Source: a virus
Virus record (IMG/VR): IMGVR_UViG_3300049215_000481
Coordinates: 1 to 64,000 of that record
Length of the DNA stretch: 64,000 nucleotides
Strand: one strand, 5' to 3'
This document shows, piece after piece, positions 1 to 6,908 of this stretch. How positions within the stretch are numbered: position 1 is the first letter of the stretch; each line of letters begins with the position of its first letter. The translations under genes and the position numbers were made by a program. The notes under the pieces were generated by a model, which saw nothing but the letters and a program-made list of their open reading frames with translations, was not told the DNA's origin and ran no database searches.

Positions 1-311
1 AACTGGACAGCCGACATTCCGGGCGTGAGAGACGCCACGAGGTAGGCGCCCCAGAACCACGTCAGGAGCGGCGTGTGCGAGTCCTGCATCACGGTGCCCG
101 CCGTCAACCGCGCCTCCTTCTTGCACGCCTTGCAGCGCAGCACGTGCGGGCGCGTGGCGATGCGTCCGGGCTCTCCGACCATCTCGCAGGACGGACAGAC
201 GAAGCCCTTGGGCCAGCGCACTTGCTCCATGTAGGTCGCGCACGCGGCGTCGTTTGGAAAGAGCTTCTGAAACTCGGGCAGGGACTTGGGGAACGGAAGC
301 TCGCGGGTCAT
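1..311 (-). CDS. IS1595/ISXO2-type transposase, N-terminal part (runs off the window)
   Basis: The minus strand is open from an ATG at 311 to the window edge, giving 103 residues. A four-cysteine zinc ribbon (CPSC, then CKAC about 20 residues later) is followed by a GTVMQDSHTPL stretch. This order is typical of the N-terminal zinc ribbon and linker of IS1595/ISXO2-family transposases; the DDE catalytic domain would lie outside the window. The start overlaps the stop of the upstream small membrane gene by ATGA, so the two are translationally coupled, which is unusual for an autonomous insertion sequence. It could be a domesticated transposase-like gene. Confidence 0.6.
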   Translation of the reverse strand, partial: MTRELPFPKSLPEFQKLFPNDAACATYMEQVRWPKGFVCPSCEMVGEPGRIATRPHVLRCKACKKEARLTAGTVMQDSHTPLLTWFWGAYLVASLTPGMSAVQ

Positions 312-424
312 TGCATCGCCCACAGTTTGATGACCGTATGGAACAGCCAGAGACACCCAGCCGACGCCCCTAGACCAAGCGTCAGTAGGATGGCGCCGGT
401 TACCCAATCGCGCTCAGGTTCCAT
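308..424 (-). CDS. Small single-pass membrane protein (38 aa)
   Basis: Begins at the ATG at 424 (MEPERDW); a longer frame opens at 490 but lies inside the neighbouring gene. One hydrophobic helix fills most of the protein. The stop overlaps the start of the transposase-like gene by 4 bases. I do not recognise the family. Confidence 0.45.
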   Translation of the reverse strand: MEPERDWVTGAILLTLGLGASAGCLWLFHTVIKLWAMQ

Positions 425-428
425 AGGG

Positions 429-1142
429 TTACACCGCCTCCCGGAAGATGCGCCCGGTACGATGCCACGCGCACACCGGCTTGCCGGCATCGTTGGCCGT
501 GGTCGCCTTCCTGTTGCAGCGGCGACCCAGCACGGACTCCGGTTCGTTCACCTGCTCGGTACAGTAAGCGGCGAGCGCGCCCGTCTCGGTCAGGATGACG
601 CCGCGCCGGTTCTTCGCGCGATCACCGACGGCTCTGTACTTGGCACCGCCGAGCCCGAGAGCGCACCACTCATCAAGCGTGACCTGAGACAAGCCGCCAT
701 CGCAGGGCAGATTTTTGAATGCTTCCAGCCCGTGCCGCACGGCGTAGCAGTAGCCGTGGATATAGCGGCCCGGGACACCGCGCTTCACCTTGGGTGCCAA
801 CTCGATCATCGACGTGCGTGGCGCCAGGGCTTTGCACGCCTCGCACACTTGAAGGGCGCGCATCTCCTGCACGGTGCGCATCGATGGGGCGGGCGCCTTC
901 CAAGAGGCGAAGGGAGCGACGGTGTGTACATTTCGTGCGGCGGCGGCTTCGGCGAAAGTCTTGGCAGCCGCCTGCATAGCAGCGCGGCCCGCTTCCGTGA
1001 CGAAGTAGCCCCTGTCGTGCCAGCGCACCAACCCGGCGTTTCGGAGCCGGTCCACAAGGGCATGCTGCGCCCCGCCGTACGGTCGGCACCCATCCGCGAG
1101 CATCTTGAATGCGGCCGGGGAAAGTTTCGTTTCCGTGTTCAT
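429..1142 (-). CDS. Unknown protein with N-terminal winged-helix-like segment
   Basis: The ATG at 1142 is preferred over one at 1154 because GGAGGT lies 5-6 bases upstream of it. The first ~60 residues (ALVDRLRNAGLVRW then GYFVTEAGRAAM) resemble a small winged-helix domain. Cysteine pairs (CEAC around residue 100 and two more near the C-terminus) suggest metal binding. Similar winged-helix wording occurs in the broken gene at 12339-12609. Function unknown. Confidence 0.7.
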   Translation of the reverse strand: MNTETKLSPAAFKMLADGCRPYGGAQHALVDRLRNAGLVRWHDRGYFVTEAGRAAMQAAAKTFAEAAAARNVHTVAPFASWKAPAPSMRTVQEMRALQVCEACKALAPRTSMIELAPKVKRGVPGRYIHGYCYAVRHGLEAFKNLPCDGGLSQVTLDEWCALGLGGAKYRAVGDRAKNRRGVILTETGALAAYCTEQVNEPESVLGRRCNRKATTANDAGKPVCAWHRTGRIFREAV

Positions 1143-1235
1143 TGTGACCTCCACCCCTGCACACTACAGAAAGGACCCAGGTGTGTCAACCGGATAAGCA
1201 TGCTTGGATCGAATCAGGCGCAAGAGGCGCGGCGG
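1143..1235. other. Short intergenic segment
   Basis: Contains the GGAGGT ribosome-binding site of the 1142 gene. I see no convincing promoter or terminator. Confidence 0.4.
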
Positions 1236-1475
1236 CTAGAAGTAGACGCGGTAGCCCTCGCTCGCGCGCGAGTTCTCGACCACCTGCACGAAGTGCTGGG
1301 AGTCCTCAGGGCGGACGCGGAGGCGCATCTTGCTGTTCGCCGCAAACGCAGCGACCATCGCCTCGACGGCGACCTCGTTCTCGTAGCGCGCCCCGCCCTT
1401 GTGCTCGAAGTAGTACACCGCGCGCGTTGCCGCGCGCAGCTTCGTCACCGCGGTGGTGCGTCGGACAGCTATCAT
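1236..1475 (-). CDS. Unknown small protein (79 aa)
   Basis: Starts at the ATG at 1475, which overlaps the TGA of the upstream gene (ATGA), so translation is coupled. A longer frame reaching 1751 only reads the neighbour out of frame. The protein is basic at the N-terminus and ends with an aromatic tail. No family recognised. Confidence 0.65.
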   Translation of the reverse strand: MIAVRRTTAVTKLRAATRAVYYFEHKGGARYENEVAVEAMVAAFAANSKMRLRVRPEDSQHFVQVVENSRASEGYRVYF

Positions 1476-1864
1476 CCGTCGACGTCCCCAGGGTCTGTCT
1501 GGCCGAACCAGTCGTTCTTGTCGAGCCAGTCTAGGTGCTTCTCGAAGTCGCCAGGTTCGTTGGGCTTGGTGATGCCGGCAAGGACGAGACCCATCTTGAC
1601 GCCGGGCATGCGGTACTGCTCTTGACGATCGTTCGCGACTGCGATGCGCGCCATCCGGAACGTCAGCGAGCCCGTGCGCCGCGTGAGCGTGTCGGCCGCT
1701 GCGCAGTCGAAGCAGCACGAGCCCGAGCGGTCCTGCGCGCGAGGCGCCCACGCGCCTTTGGGCAAGCGCTGCACGCCCTCCATGCGTAGTTGTCCCTCCA
1801 GCGCGAGCGCGAGGCAGCGCTTGCAGGCTTCGTCGGTCATCTCAGGGACGCGCTGGCCAGTCAT
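1472..1864 (-). CDS. Unknown protein with CxxC pairs (130 aa)
   Basis: ATG at 1864, stop overlapping the next start. CKRC near residue 15 and CCFDC near residue 51 could bind a metal. It sits in the coupled minus-strand series. Function unknown. Confidence 0.65.
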   Translation of the reverse strand: MTGQRVPEMTDEACKRCLALALEGQLRMEGVQRLPKGAWAPRAQDRSGSCCFDCAAADTLTRRTGSLTFRMARIAVANDRQEQYRMPGVKMGLVLAGITKPNEPGDFEKHLDWLDKNDWFGQTDPGDVDG

Positions 1865-1871
1865 GTTGAAC

Positions 1872-2204
1872 TCAGGCTCTCTTGTGCGGGCGCGCAGAGA
1901 CGACAGGAGCTGCTGCCTGCAGTGGCACGACAGGCGCCTGCACCTTCTTCGGCCTGCCCTTCTTGCCGGTGCCCGTCTTCTTGAGCGCGCTCTGCAGCGT
2001 CGCCATCGACGTCGGGATGCCCGCCTGCGTGAGCAGCGTCGCGATGCTCTCGATCGTGTGCCCCTTCTCCTGCAGCTCGCGGATCTTCGGCTCCAGCTCG
2101 CGGATCGCAGCCGTCTTGGAGAGCTTCTTCGCGGGCGGCGGAGCTGCGTCGAGCTTCGCCATGACGTTCTTGAGCTGGTTCGTGTCGAAGGTATCGCGTG
2201 ACAC
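1872..2204 (-). CDS. Small helix-turn-helix-like basic protein (110 aa)
   Basis: GTG start at 2204 with AGGAG 8 bases upstream. The centre (ELEPKIRELQEKGHTIESIA, then GIPTS) resembles the short HTH segment seen in plasmid and mobile-element accessory proteins. The C-terminus is a flexible Lys/Pro/Ala tail (KKGRPKK, AT-hook-like). DNA binding is likely; the target is unknown. Confidence 0.65.
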   Translation of the reverse strand: MSRDTFDTNQLKNVMAKLDAAPPPAKKLSKTAAIRELEPKIRELQEKGHTIESIATLLTQAGIPTSMATLQSALKKTGTGKKGRPKKVQAPVVPLQAAAPVVSARPHKRA

Positions 2205-2225
2205 TGGTGTTTCTCCTTGGTTGGA

Positions 2226-2564
2226 CTACTTGAGGTAGACGGCGCCGAAGTGACTCACCCCATAGCCGTCGACTCGCTCGGCGTACACCGAGCCGCAGAC
2301 TCTCTTACCGGGCTTCTTCCAGCCCTCGGCGTTGAGGATGTTGCCGTTCGTCGTGTCGATGAACGTGTGGGCGCAGCGCTGGCCGCCGCCCTTGCTGATG
2401 ATGACCCGCGCGAACTTGGGCCCGACCGAGAACGTCACCGCGGGAGTGCCTGGAATGCCACCTCCCAGCGCCTGGTGGTTCGCGACCACCAGGCGTTCTA
2501 CGTGGAAGATGTACTTCTTGACCGCCCGTTCCAGCGGGTTCAGCTCGCTGTCCATCTCCATCAT
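2226..2564 (-). CDS. Conserved phage protein of unknown function
   Basis: Start at one of two tandem ATGs (2564 or 2561) behind AAGGGG; an upstream frame would run into the tRNA and is rejected. The C-terminal half (HTFIDTTNGNILNAEGWKKP, then YGVSHFGAVYL) matches a very widespread small phage protein whose hallmark is a WKxPxK segment and a final GAVYL-like strand. Function unknown. It lies directly downstream of tRNA-Ala. Confidence 0.75.
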   Translation of the reverse strand: MMEMDSELNPLERAVKKYIFHVERLVVANHQALGGGIPGTPAVTFSVGPKFARVIISKGGGQRCAHTFIDTTNGNILNAEGWKKPGKRVCGSVYAERVDGYGVSHFGAVYLK

Positions 2565-2598
2565 GGTACCCCTTTCGGTGCCCTTTTCAACGCCTTTG

Positions 2599-2671
2599 TG
2601 GAGCGTGCGGGGTTCGAACCCGCGACCCCCGGCTTGCAAAGCCGGTGCTCTCCCAACTGAGCTAACGCCCC
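2599..2671 (-). tRNA. tRNA-Ala (anticodon TGC)
   Basis: 73 nt folding into a full cloverleaf: 7-bp acceptor stem with the G3-U70 pair that marks alanine tRNAs, D-arm GCTC/GAGC, anticodon arm CCGGC-TTTGCAA-GCCGG, and T-arm GCGGG-TTCGAAC-CCCGC. The discriminator is A; CCA is not encoded. It sits between two coupled phage genes on the same strand. Confidence 0.95.
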
Positions 2672-2676
2672 TTCTA

Positions 2677-3348
2677 CTACTCGATCTCCTTGACAGGCGC
2701 CGGTGCGGCCTCCAGCACCCGCTTCATGTCTTCCAGCTTCTCGAACCCCAGGCGCTCGACCGTCGACTGTACCGAAGCAGCCATCTCGGCGTTGAACGCG
2801 GTCACGACCTTCTCAGCCGCCTCCCCGAACATCCGGATCATGAACGGCGCGTTGGCCTCCACGTCCTGCAGCGCCTTGCCGACGATCCAGTCGATCTTCT
2901 CCTTGTCGTCCTTCGACAAGGTCTTCTTGGCCAGCAGCACGCGCAGCTTCTTCTGCGCCTCGCGGAGGCGCTCGGCTGTCTCGGCGGTCTGCTGCTTGAA
3001 CGCGTCAACAACGCGCTCGTGCTCCACAGGCTCGTCCTCGGGCGGCGACTCGATCCGCGGCTGACCCCGGACGAAGTTGATGGTGCACGGCACGCCCCCG
3101 CCGATGTTGGGCGATGTGATGAGATCGGCGTACTGGGCCGGCGACAGCGAGACCTCGATCAGCTCGTCCTCGGCGTGGTGCCAGTCGCTGCCCAGGTCGT
3201 GCTTGAACGACGCAGTCGAGATGGTGATGCGCATCGCGTGCGTGTGGTCCTTCAGCGGGCTGCCGTGCAGCCGGCCGATGTGACCACCCGTCCGGTGGAT
3301 GACGATGTTGCCGTACGAGGGGTGTCGCTTCGCTTCTTCGTCCCTCAT
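2677..3348 (-). CDS. Conserved phage protein of unknown function (223 aa)
   Basis: Start at the ATG at 3348 behind GGAGTAGGAAC; the longer frame to 3528 reads the upstream gene out of frame. The N-terminal half (HPSYGNIVIHR, SLSPAQYADLITSPN, GGGVPCTI) is a recognisable, widespread phage family. The C-terminal half is a helical, probably coiled-coil segment. Molecular role unknown. tRNA-Ala follows within 10 bases of its stop. Confidence 0.8.
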   Translation of the reverse strand: MRDEEAKRHPSYGNIVIHRTGGHIGRLHGSPLKDHTHAMRITISTASFKHDLGSDWHHAEDELIEVSLSPAQYADLITSPNIGGGVPCTINFVRGQPRIESPPEDEPVEHERVVDAFKQQTAETAERLREAQKKLRVLLAKKTLSKDDKEKIDWIVGKALQDVEANAPFMIRMFGEAAEKVVTAFNAEMAASVQSTVERLGFEKLEDMKRVLEAAPAPVKEIE

Positions 3349-3352
3349 GTTC

Positions 3353-3565
3353 CTACTCCCAGGCTCCAACGGCCTTGAGGTTTTGGGTTTCTTTGTCGAA
3401 GAACAGGACGGACGAGAACCCGATGTACCCGCGGTTCGGTCCGCCGCTCTGGTTGTCGGAGTAGTCCGACTCGATGTTGAGTGCCACCTCGTTGGCACTC
3501 TCGGCCTCCGTAAAGACCACCCTCGCACGCGTCAACATCGCCTTCATCGTCTCCAGGTCGCTCAT
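3353..3565 (-). CDS. Small conserved phage protein (70 aa)
   Basis: ATG at 3565 preceded by GGAGGAG. It ends in a strand pattern (GYIGFSSVLFFDKE, then VGAWE) that I associate with a common phage family of unknown role. The stop of the upstream gene abuts the start. Confidence 0.7.
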   Translation of the reverse strand: MSDLETMKAMLTRARVVFTEAESANEVALNIESDYSDNQSGGPNRGYIGFSSVLFFDKETQNLKAVGAWE

Positions 3566-3886
3566 CTACTCCTCCAGCTCAGGTGCCCAACCGTCAAGCT
3601 CACAGACGTAGAAGGGCGGGTCGAAACTCGGCTCGGGCAGGTGCGGGAAGTCCTCCGACTTGAACCCCGTCCACATTCCCTTCGAAACCTTTCTGCCGTA
3701 GTGCTCCTCCGTCTCCTCGACGGCGATCTCTCCCCACCGAGGCGAATCCGGGAACAGCTCGGTGGACGGGGACGCAGTGAAGATGGCCTTCGGCACGCCG
3801 TTCTCGTCCTCGAACACCTCGACGGTGTCGGAGACCAGGACGATGCGCCTGCCGTACCAGCGCCCCTGGAGCGGCACCGCGCTCAC
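3566..3886 (-). CDS. Unknown phage protein (106 aa)
   Basis: Starts at a GTG (3886) that overlaps the upstream TGA as GTGA; codons before it only read the neighbour out of frame. Acidic and aromatic, no recognised motif. Confidence 0.65.
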   Translation of the reverse strand: MSAVPLQGRWYGRRIVLVSDTVEVFEDENGVPKAIFTASPSTELFPDSPRWGEIAVEETEEHYGRKVSKGMWTGFKSEDFPHLPEPSFDPPFYVCELDGWAPELEE

Positions 3887-4092
3887 GACGCGGCCTTCTT
3901 GGGCGTCAGCTTCTTGCAGCACCCGCGGCAGTCGTCGGCCCGGCCGCCCACGTCGTCGGGGCTGGTCAGCTCGCCCGTGAACATCCACTTGCCGCACAGC
4001 GCGCGGCTGTCGACGAAGTAGTGGGCCTTCTTGGAGAGGAAGGGCCAGCCCCACCCGCGGGGCTTCGCCTTCGGTTGCTCGGTGTCGCTCAC
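3883..4092 (-). CDS. Small cysteine-containing phage protein (69 aa)
   Basis: GTG start at 4092 overlapping the upstream stop. A lone Cys near residue 33 and a CRGCC cluster near residue 56 suggest a small zinc-binding fold. Coupled on both sides by GTGA overlaps. Confidence 0.65.
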   Translation of the reverse strand: MSDTEQPKAKPRGWGWPFLSKKAHYFVDSRALCGKWMFTGELTSPDDVGGRADDCRGCCKKLTPKKAAS

Positions 4093-4520
4093 GGTTGCTC
4101 CTTGGTGAAGTAGCCGTACACGCAGCGGGAACCTCCCCGCTGGTCGTCGAACGTGTCGTAGATGACGCCGTCGATCACGCAGAGCACGTGCTTGCTCACG
4201 CGGACGATGAGCCGGCCCGCGGGCAGCTCCTCGGCGCGCAGGTGGACCTTGCAGCCCGCACCCACCTGCATCGTGGGGACCCAGCGCCAGCCAAGGCTGT
4301 GCAGGTAGCTCCGGTAGGTGGGCGTGCGAACGCCTGTCCTCGCGCTGGAGCGCTTCTTCCCGTTCCTGGGCCGCTCCTCCTTCGCCGCCTCGTTGAGCGC
4401 GTCGTAGACCTCCTGGTAGGGCTTCATGGTGGCGATGGCGATGGCCCTCGTCACGCAGTCCCCGGTGCGGCCCTTGAAGCCGGCCGCGTCGCGCCCGCCG
4501 TCATGGTAGACGAACTTCAC
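4089..4520 (-). CDS. Conserved phage protein, possible papain-like cysteine peptidase fold
   Basis: GTG start at 4520 overlapping the previous stop. An early GDCVTRAIAI segment supplies a candidate nucleophilic Cys, and HVLCVIDGVIYDT near the C-terminus a candidate His and acid. This arrangement resembles C39/papain-like folds. The family is common in phages and its activity is not known to me; peptidase function is an inference from residue order only. Confidence 0.75.
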   Translation of the reverse strand: MKFVYHDGGRDAAGFKGRTGDCVTRAIAIATMKPYQEVYDALNEAAKEERPRNGKKRSSARTGVRTPTYRSYLHSLGWRWVPTMQVGAGCKVHLRAEELPAGRLIVRVSKHVLCVIDGVIYDTFDDQRGGSRCVYGYFTKEQP

Positions 4521-4768
4521 TGGCCGTCCTCCTTGAGGATGCGACTCACCTCGGTCAGCTCGACGACGCGCGCGTGCTGGTTGATCAGCTCGGCGAGACC
4601 GAAGGGGATGGCGCTGCCGCCGAGGCGGTTCGAGCGCCCTGCCACCTTCAGCTCCTCGACGACCCGGTTGACGTCCGCCTGGAGATCCAGCGCCACCTGC
4701 ATCAGGCGCCGCTGCGCCGCCGGCAGCGTCATGTCGACGTAGCTCTTGATGAAGCTCTTGTCGCTCAC
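4517..4768 (-). CDS. Helical phage protein (83 aa)
   Basis: GTG start at 4768 (overlapping the upstream TGA) with GGAGG upstream. Predicted mostly helical (AAQRRLMQVALDLQADVNRV). No family recognised. Confidence 0.65.
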   Translation of the reverse strand: MSDKSFIKSYVDMTLPAAQRRLMQVALDLQADVNRVVEELKVAGRSNRLGGSAIPFGLAELINQHARVVELTEVSRILKEDGQ

Positions 4769-4959
4769 GTTCCGACCTCCAGACCGTCGCCCTCGGCGCC
4801 GTCGACGACGTTGAAGACCGTGCGGGGCTCGCAGGCCAGGGCGCCTCCGAGCCACTGCCAGTCCTCGGCCTGCACGTTGTCGTCCAGCCAGCGCCGCCCT
4901 ACCTCGTTCAGCGGGCGCAGCAGCGTGACCGACCCGTGGTTCTCCACCCGGATGTCCAT
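4765..4959 (-). CDS. Conserved small phage/bacterial protein (64 aa)
   Basis: ATG at 4959 sharing one base with the upstream TGA. The pattern NHGSVTLLRPLNEVGRRWLD, NVQAEDWQWLGGALACEPR is a widespread small family found in phages and mobile elements. Function unknown. Confidence 0.8.
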   Translation of the reverse strand: MDIRVENHGSVTLLRPLNEVGRRWLDDNVQAEDWQWLGGALACEPRTVFNVVDGAEGDGLEVGT

Positions 4960-5147
4960 CAGACCAGCACCGCGATGACGGCCACGCAGGCCAGCACGAT
5001 GGCCCCGAGCACCACCACGCGCGCGACCATCGCGCGCCTCGCCCGACCTTCCGCCTGGATGCGGTAGCGGAGCTGCTGAAGCTCCACCTGGCCGTACCAG
5101 GGTTGGGCCTTGCGAACCCCCACCCAGCTCTCCGTTTCATAGTTCAT
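4959..5147 (-). CDS. C-terminally anchored membrane protein (62 aa)
   Basis: ATG at 5147 with AGGGAAG upstream. A soluble N-terminal part is followed by one strongly hydrophobic helix reaching the C-terminus. It is first in the run of coupled genes extending left, directly behind a sigma70-like promoter. The same frame stays open upstream to 5699 across another gene; see the entry at 5516. Confidence 0.65.
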   Translation of the reverse strand: MNYETESWVGVRKAQPWYGQVELQQLRYRIQAEGRARRAMVARVVVLGAIVLACVAVIAVLV

Positions 5148-5172
5148 GGCATCTTCCCTCACCTTCCCCGCA

Positions 5173-5200
5173 ATACTACCACACCAGATGCCCACGTCAA
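5173..5200 (-). promoter_or_regulatory. Sigma70-like promoter upstream of the 5147 gene
   Basis: On the minus strand TTGACG (5200-5195) and TAGTAT (5178-5173) are 16 bp apart, 26 bases before the ATG at 5147. It should be readable by host RNA polymerase. Confidence 0.5.
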
Positions 5201-5215
5201 TACCCATTTTATCGC

Positions 5216-5515
5216 CTACTCGCCAACCAGAGAGAAGTCGACGTTTCCCTCCAGCGTCCAGCCCTGCTTGAGCTGCTTCTCGAAGAGAGCCTTCACCGTC
5301 CCCACCTTGACCGACGCATACTCGGTCCAACCACCAGAAGACCTCTGGCCGTCCGAGCGGAACTTGAGCTGGGTCTTGGTCAGGACCTTGTGGTCCGACA
5401 TCACCGCGTACGTCACCTTGCGCCAGCAGACGAGCGAGTTCTGATCGGGAGTTAGGTCGGTCTCCCTGGAGACCCTGTAGACCTCCTTGCGACCGCGTGC
5501 CGAGAGCTTGGCCAT
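5216..5515 (-). CDS. Unknown phage protein (99 aa)
   Basis: ATG at 5515 with AAGGACGG upstream. Basic N-terminus and alternating hydrophobic strands; no domain recognised. A second frame stays open across the whole gene (5699 to 4959) without a stop. Confidence 0.65.
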   Translation of the reverse strand: MAKLSARGRKEVYRVSRETDLTPDQNSLVCWRKVTYAVMSDHKVLTKTQLKFRSDGQRSSGGWTEYASVKVGTVKALFEKQLKQGWTLEGNVDFSLVGE

Positions 5516-5699
5516 GGCGTCCGTCCTTTGCCTTCCTTGTACCCCAGTGATAACCCTTTTTCAACTCCTCTTTTTTGTCCGGCTCGTAGCCGTACCAGAG
5601 GTCCAGTAGCGCATCCCTGTGCTTCACCATCGTGTAGGCCGCGAGCCTCAGCCCGAGACCCACGAAGACCAGCAGCCAGAACGCGTGCAGAGGGTTCAT
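5516..5699 (-). CDS. N-terminally anchored small membrane protein, 3' end uncertain
   Basis: ATG at 5699. Residues 5-23 form a hydrophobic helix, then a basic/acidic tail up to about residue 58. No stop codon occurs in this frame where the protein should end; it reads through the next gene and merges with the 62-aa gene in the same frame. A lost stop, a frameshift or a sequencing indel (there is a T6 run near 5570) are the obvious explanations. Confidence 0.4.
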
Positions 5700-5705
5700 G
5701 GCGTA

Positions 5706-6602
5706 CTACTTCCAGATGACCGGGATGATGGGGTACTCGCCGTCCTGGCGAACGTGCCTGCGCTCCCACTCCTCGCAGTACAGCAGGATGGCCTTCAACT
5801 TCAGGTCCGGAGCCGCCTCGCTGATCTCGTCGATGATGTGGTTCACCGTCCGGCCCGACGCCACCGTGTCCTCGACGATGATGTACTGGCCGGCGCCCGT
5901 GTAACCGGTCACCTGCCTGCCACCGTGCTCCTTGTGCAGGTTGTCGTCCTTCTTACGCACGATCGTCATCGGGCGACCCGTCTCGGCTGACAGCGCAGCA
6001 GCCAGCGGGACCGAGCTGAAGCCGCACCCGGCGATGGACGTGACCTCGGGATGCTCCTGCAGGTAGAGCTTGTACGCGTCGATCACCTTGCGGAACTTCT
6101 GCGGGTGAAAGAGCGGGTCCATGTAGCCGGGAGAGTCGATGTCGATGTGCTCGCCCTCGCCGTCACCCACGCGGGCGCGCACGGGCACCCGCTCGTCGCG
6201 CTTGTACGTCCTCGTGTACAGCACATCGCACGTGGGCGTGGGCGACACCTTGATGACGGCCTCGTCGTGCTTCTCGGTGGGCGCACGGCCCGCGACGTAG
6301 AGCCTGGCGCCCCAGTCGCCCAGGATGATGTCCCCGGCCATGAGCAGGCAGGCCGCCTTCGTCTTGACCTCGCCGACGCCCTGCAGTGTCGCCAGCAGCG
6401 GCCCCTTGTTCGCGACCGTCTGTCCTGGGGGAGGTCCCGAGACATCGATCACGCCGGGGTCGAAGACGCCAGGCACTAGCGCCTTCTCGATGCCCACCCA
6501 GTTGTACGTGGCGTACGTGCGCTCGTACACCGCCGTGATTGCCGCGTCACTCAGTGCGACAGGCTTAACCTGCACTTCTTCGATCTTCGCGTCCGTGTCC
6601 AT
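5706..6602 (-). CDS. Phosphoribosyltransferase-domain protein (298 aa)
   Basis: The C-terminal third carries the PRPP-binding loop VEDTVASGRTVNHI, with a preceding segment (IAGCGFSSVPLAAALSAETG, then IVRKKDD) typical of type I phosphoribosyltransferases such as orotate or adenine PRTases. The first ~130 residues are unassigned. It would move a base onto or off PRPP in purine, pyrimidine or nicotinamide salvage; the substrate cannot be read from sequence. The start lies exactly 8 bases after a TTCGCTATG element and has no Shine-Dalgarno, so the mRNA is probably leaderless. Confidence 0.8.
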   Translation of the reverse strand: MDTDAKIEEVQVKPVALSDAAITAVYERTYATYNWVGIEKALVPGVFDPGVIDVSGPPPGQTVANKGPLLATLQGVGEVKTKAACLLMAGDIILGDWGARLYVAGRAPTEKHDEAVIKVSPTPTCDVLYTRTYKRDERVPVRARVGDGEGEHIDIDSPGYMDPLFHPQKFRKVIDAYKLYLQEHPEVTSIAGCGFSSVPLAAALSAETGRPMTIVRKKDDNLHKEHGGRQVTGYTGAGQYIIVEDTVASGRTVNHIIDEISEAAPDLKLKAILLYCEEWERRHVRQDGEYPIIPVIWK

Positions 6603-6610
6603 ATGGAACG

Positions 6611-6619
6611 CATAGCGAA
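6611..6619 (-). promoter_or_regulatory. CGCTAT element before the phosphoribosyltransferase
   Basis: TTCGCTATG, 8 bases before the ATG at 6602. Confidence 0.55.
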
Positions 6620-6770
6620 AGTCGCTACGATTCCATGCGGACGCCCCGGTGGCTCAGTCAGCGTTCGGGGGTGGCCACAACTTGGCCACATTTCGTGTCA
6701 TCGGATGGCATCTCTGGCCACATTTTCGATGAAAAAGCGGGGGACGAAGTGCGCATTTCCCGCAGAAATC

Positions 6771-6815
6771 TGGAGCCGGTGGACAGGATTGAACTGTCGA
6801 CCTACGGTTTACGAA
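6771..6815 (-). other. attP core: 3' half of a tRNA-Thr(CGT)
   Basis: Read on the minus strand this is exactly half a tRNA: anticodon loop TTCGTAA (anticodon CGT), the 3' anticodon stem strand ACCGT, a 5-nt variable loop, a perfect T-arm GACAG-TTCAATC-CTGTC, the acceptor strand CACCGGC, a U discriminator and CCA. The 5' half is absent. Integrase 1 starts 94 bases away. Phage attP sites often reproduce the 3' half of the host tRNA gene used as attB, so integration into a host tRNA-Thr is predicted. Confidence 0.8.
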
Positions 6816-6820
6816 GGCGA

Positions 6821-6837
6821 GTTACAGGTTCTGTAAC
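6821..6837. promoter_or_regulatory. Palindrome GTTACAG-N3-CTGTAAC, candidate operator
   Basis: Perfect 7-bp inverted repeat between the attP core and the integrase gene. The same half-sites recur with a 4-base spacer at 13666-13683, and a single GTTACAG lies just before the integrase ATG (6900-6906). A repressor or excisionase site is possible. Confidence 0.35.
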
Positions 6838-6871
6838 ATAGTGTAGGCACTTGTTTTCAAGAACCTACGTA

Positions 6872-6877
6872 TTGACA
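6872..6877 (+). promoter_or_regulatory. TTGACA -35-like box before integrase 1
   Basis: Consensus -35 hexamer 31 bases before the integrase ATG; no good -10 at the expected spacing (ACAAAG at 17 bp). Confidence 0.3.
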
Positions 6878-6908
6878 CTGGCCAGGTTCTGGCCACAAAG
6901 TTACAGCC

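Larger units (their letters stand above)
6672..6897 (+). repeat. Four direct TGGCCACA repeats around the attP core
   Basis: Identical 8-mers at 6672, 6683, 6715 and 6890, all on the plus strand: three to the left and one to the right of the tRNA-like core. Two of the left copies extend as CACATTTCG or CACATTTTCG. Arm-type integrase-binding sites on both sides of a core are what a complete attP should show; binding is inferred. Confidence 0.55.

Noticed and set aside
75-1625. A 516-codon plus-strand open frame
   Set aside because: It is the complement of several coupled minus-strand genes with ribosome sites; its composition is Arg/His/Ala-rich as expected for an antisense frame in GC-rich DNA.
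2226-2639. Upstream extension of the 112-aa phage protein into tRNA-Ala
   Set aside because: The extra N-terminal residues are just the tRNA T-arm translated; AAGGGG supports the later ATG.
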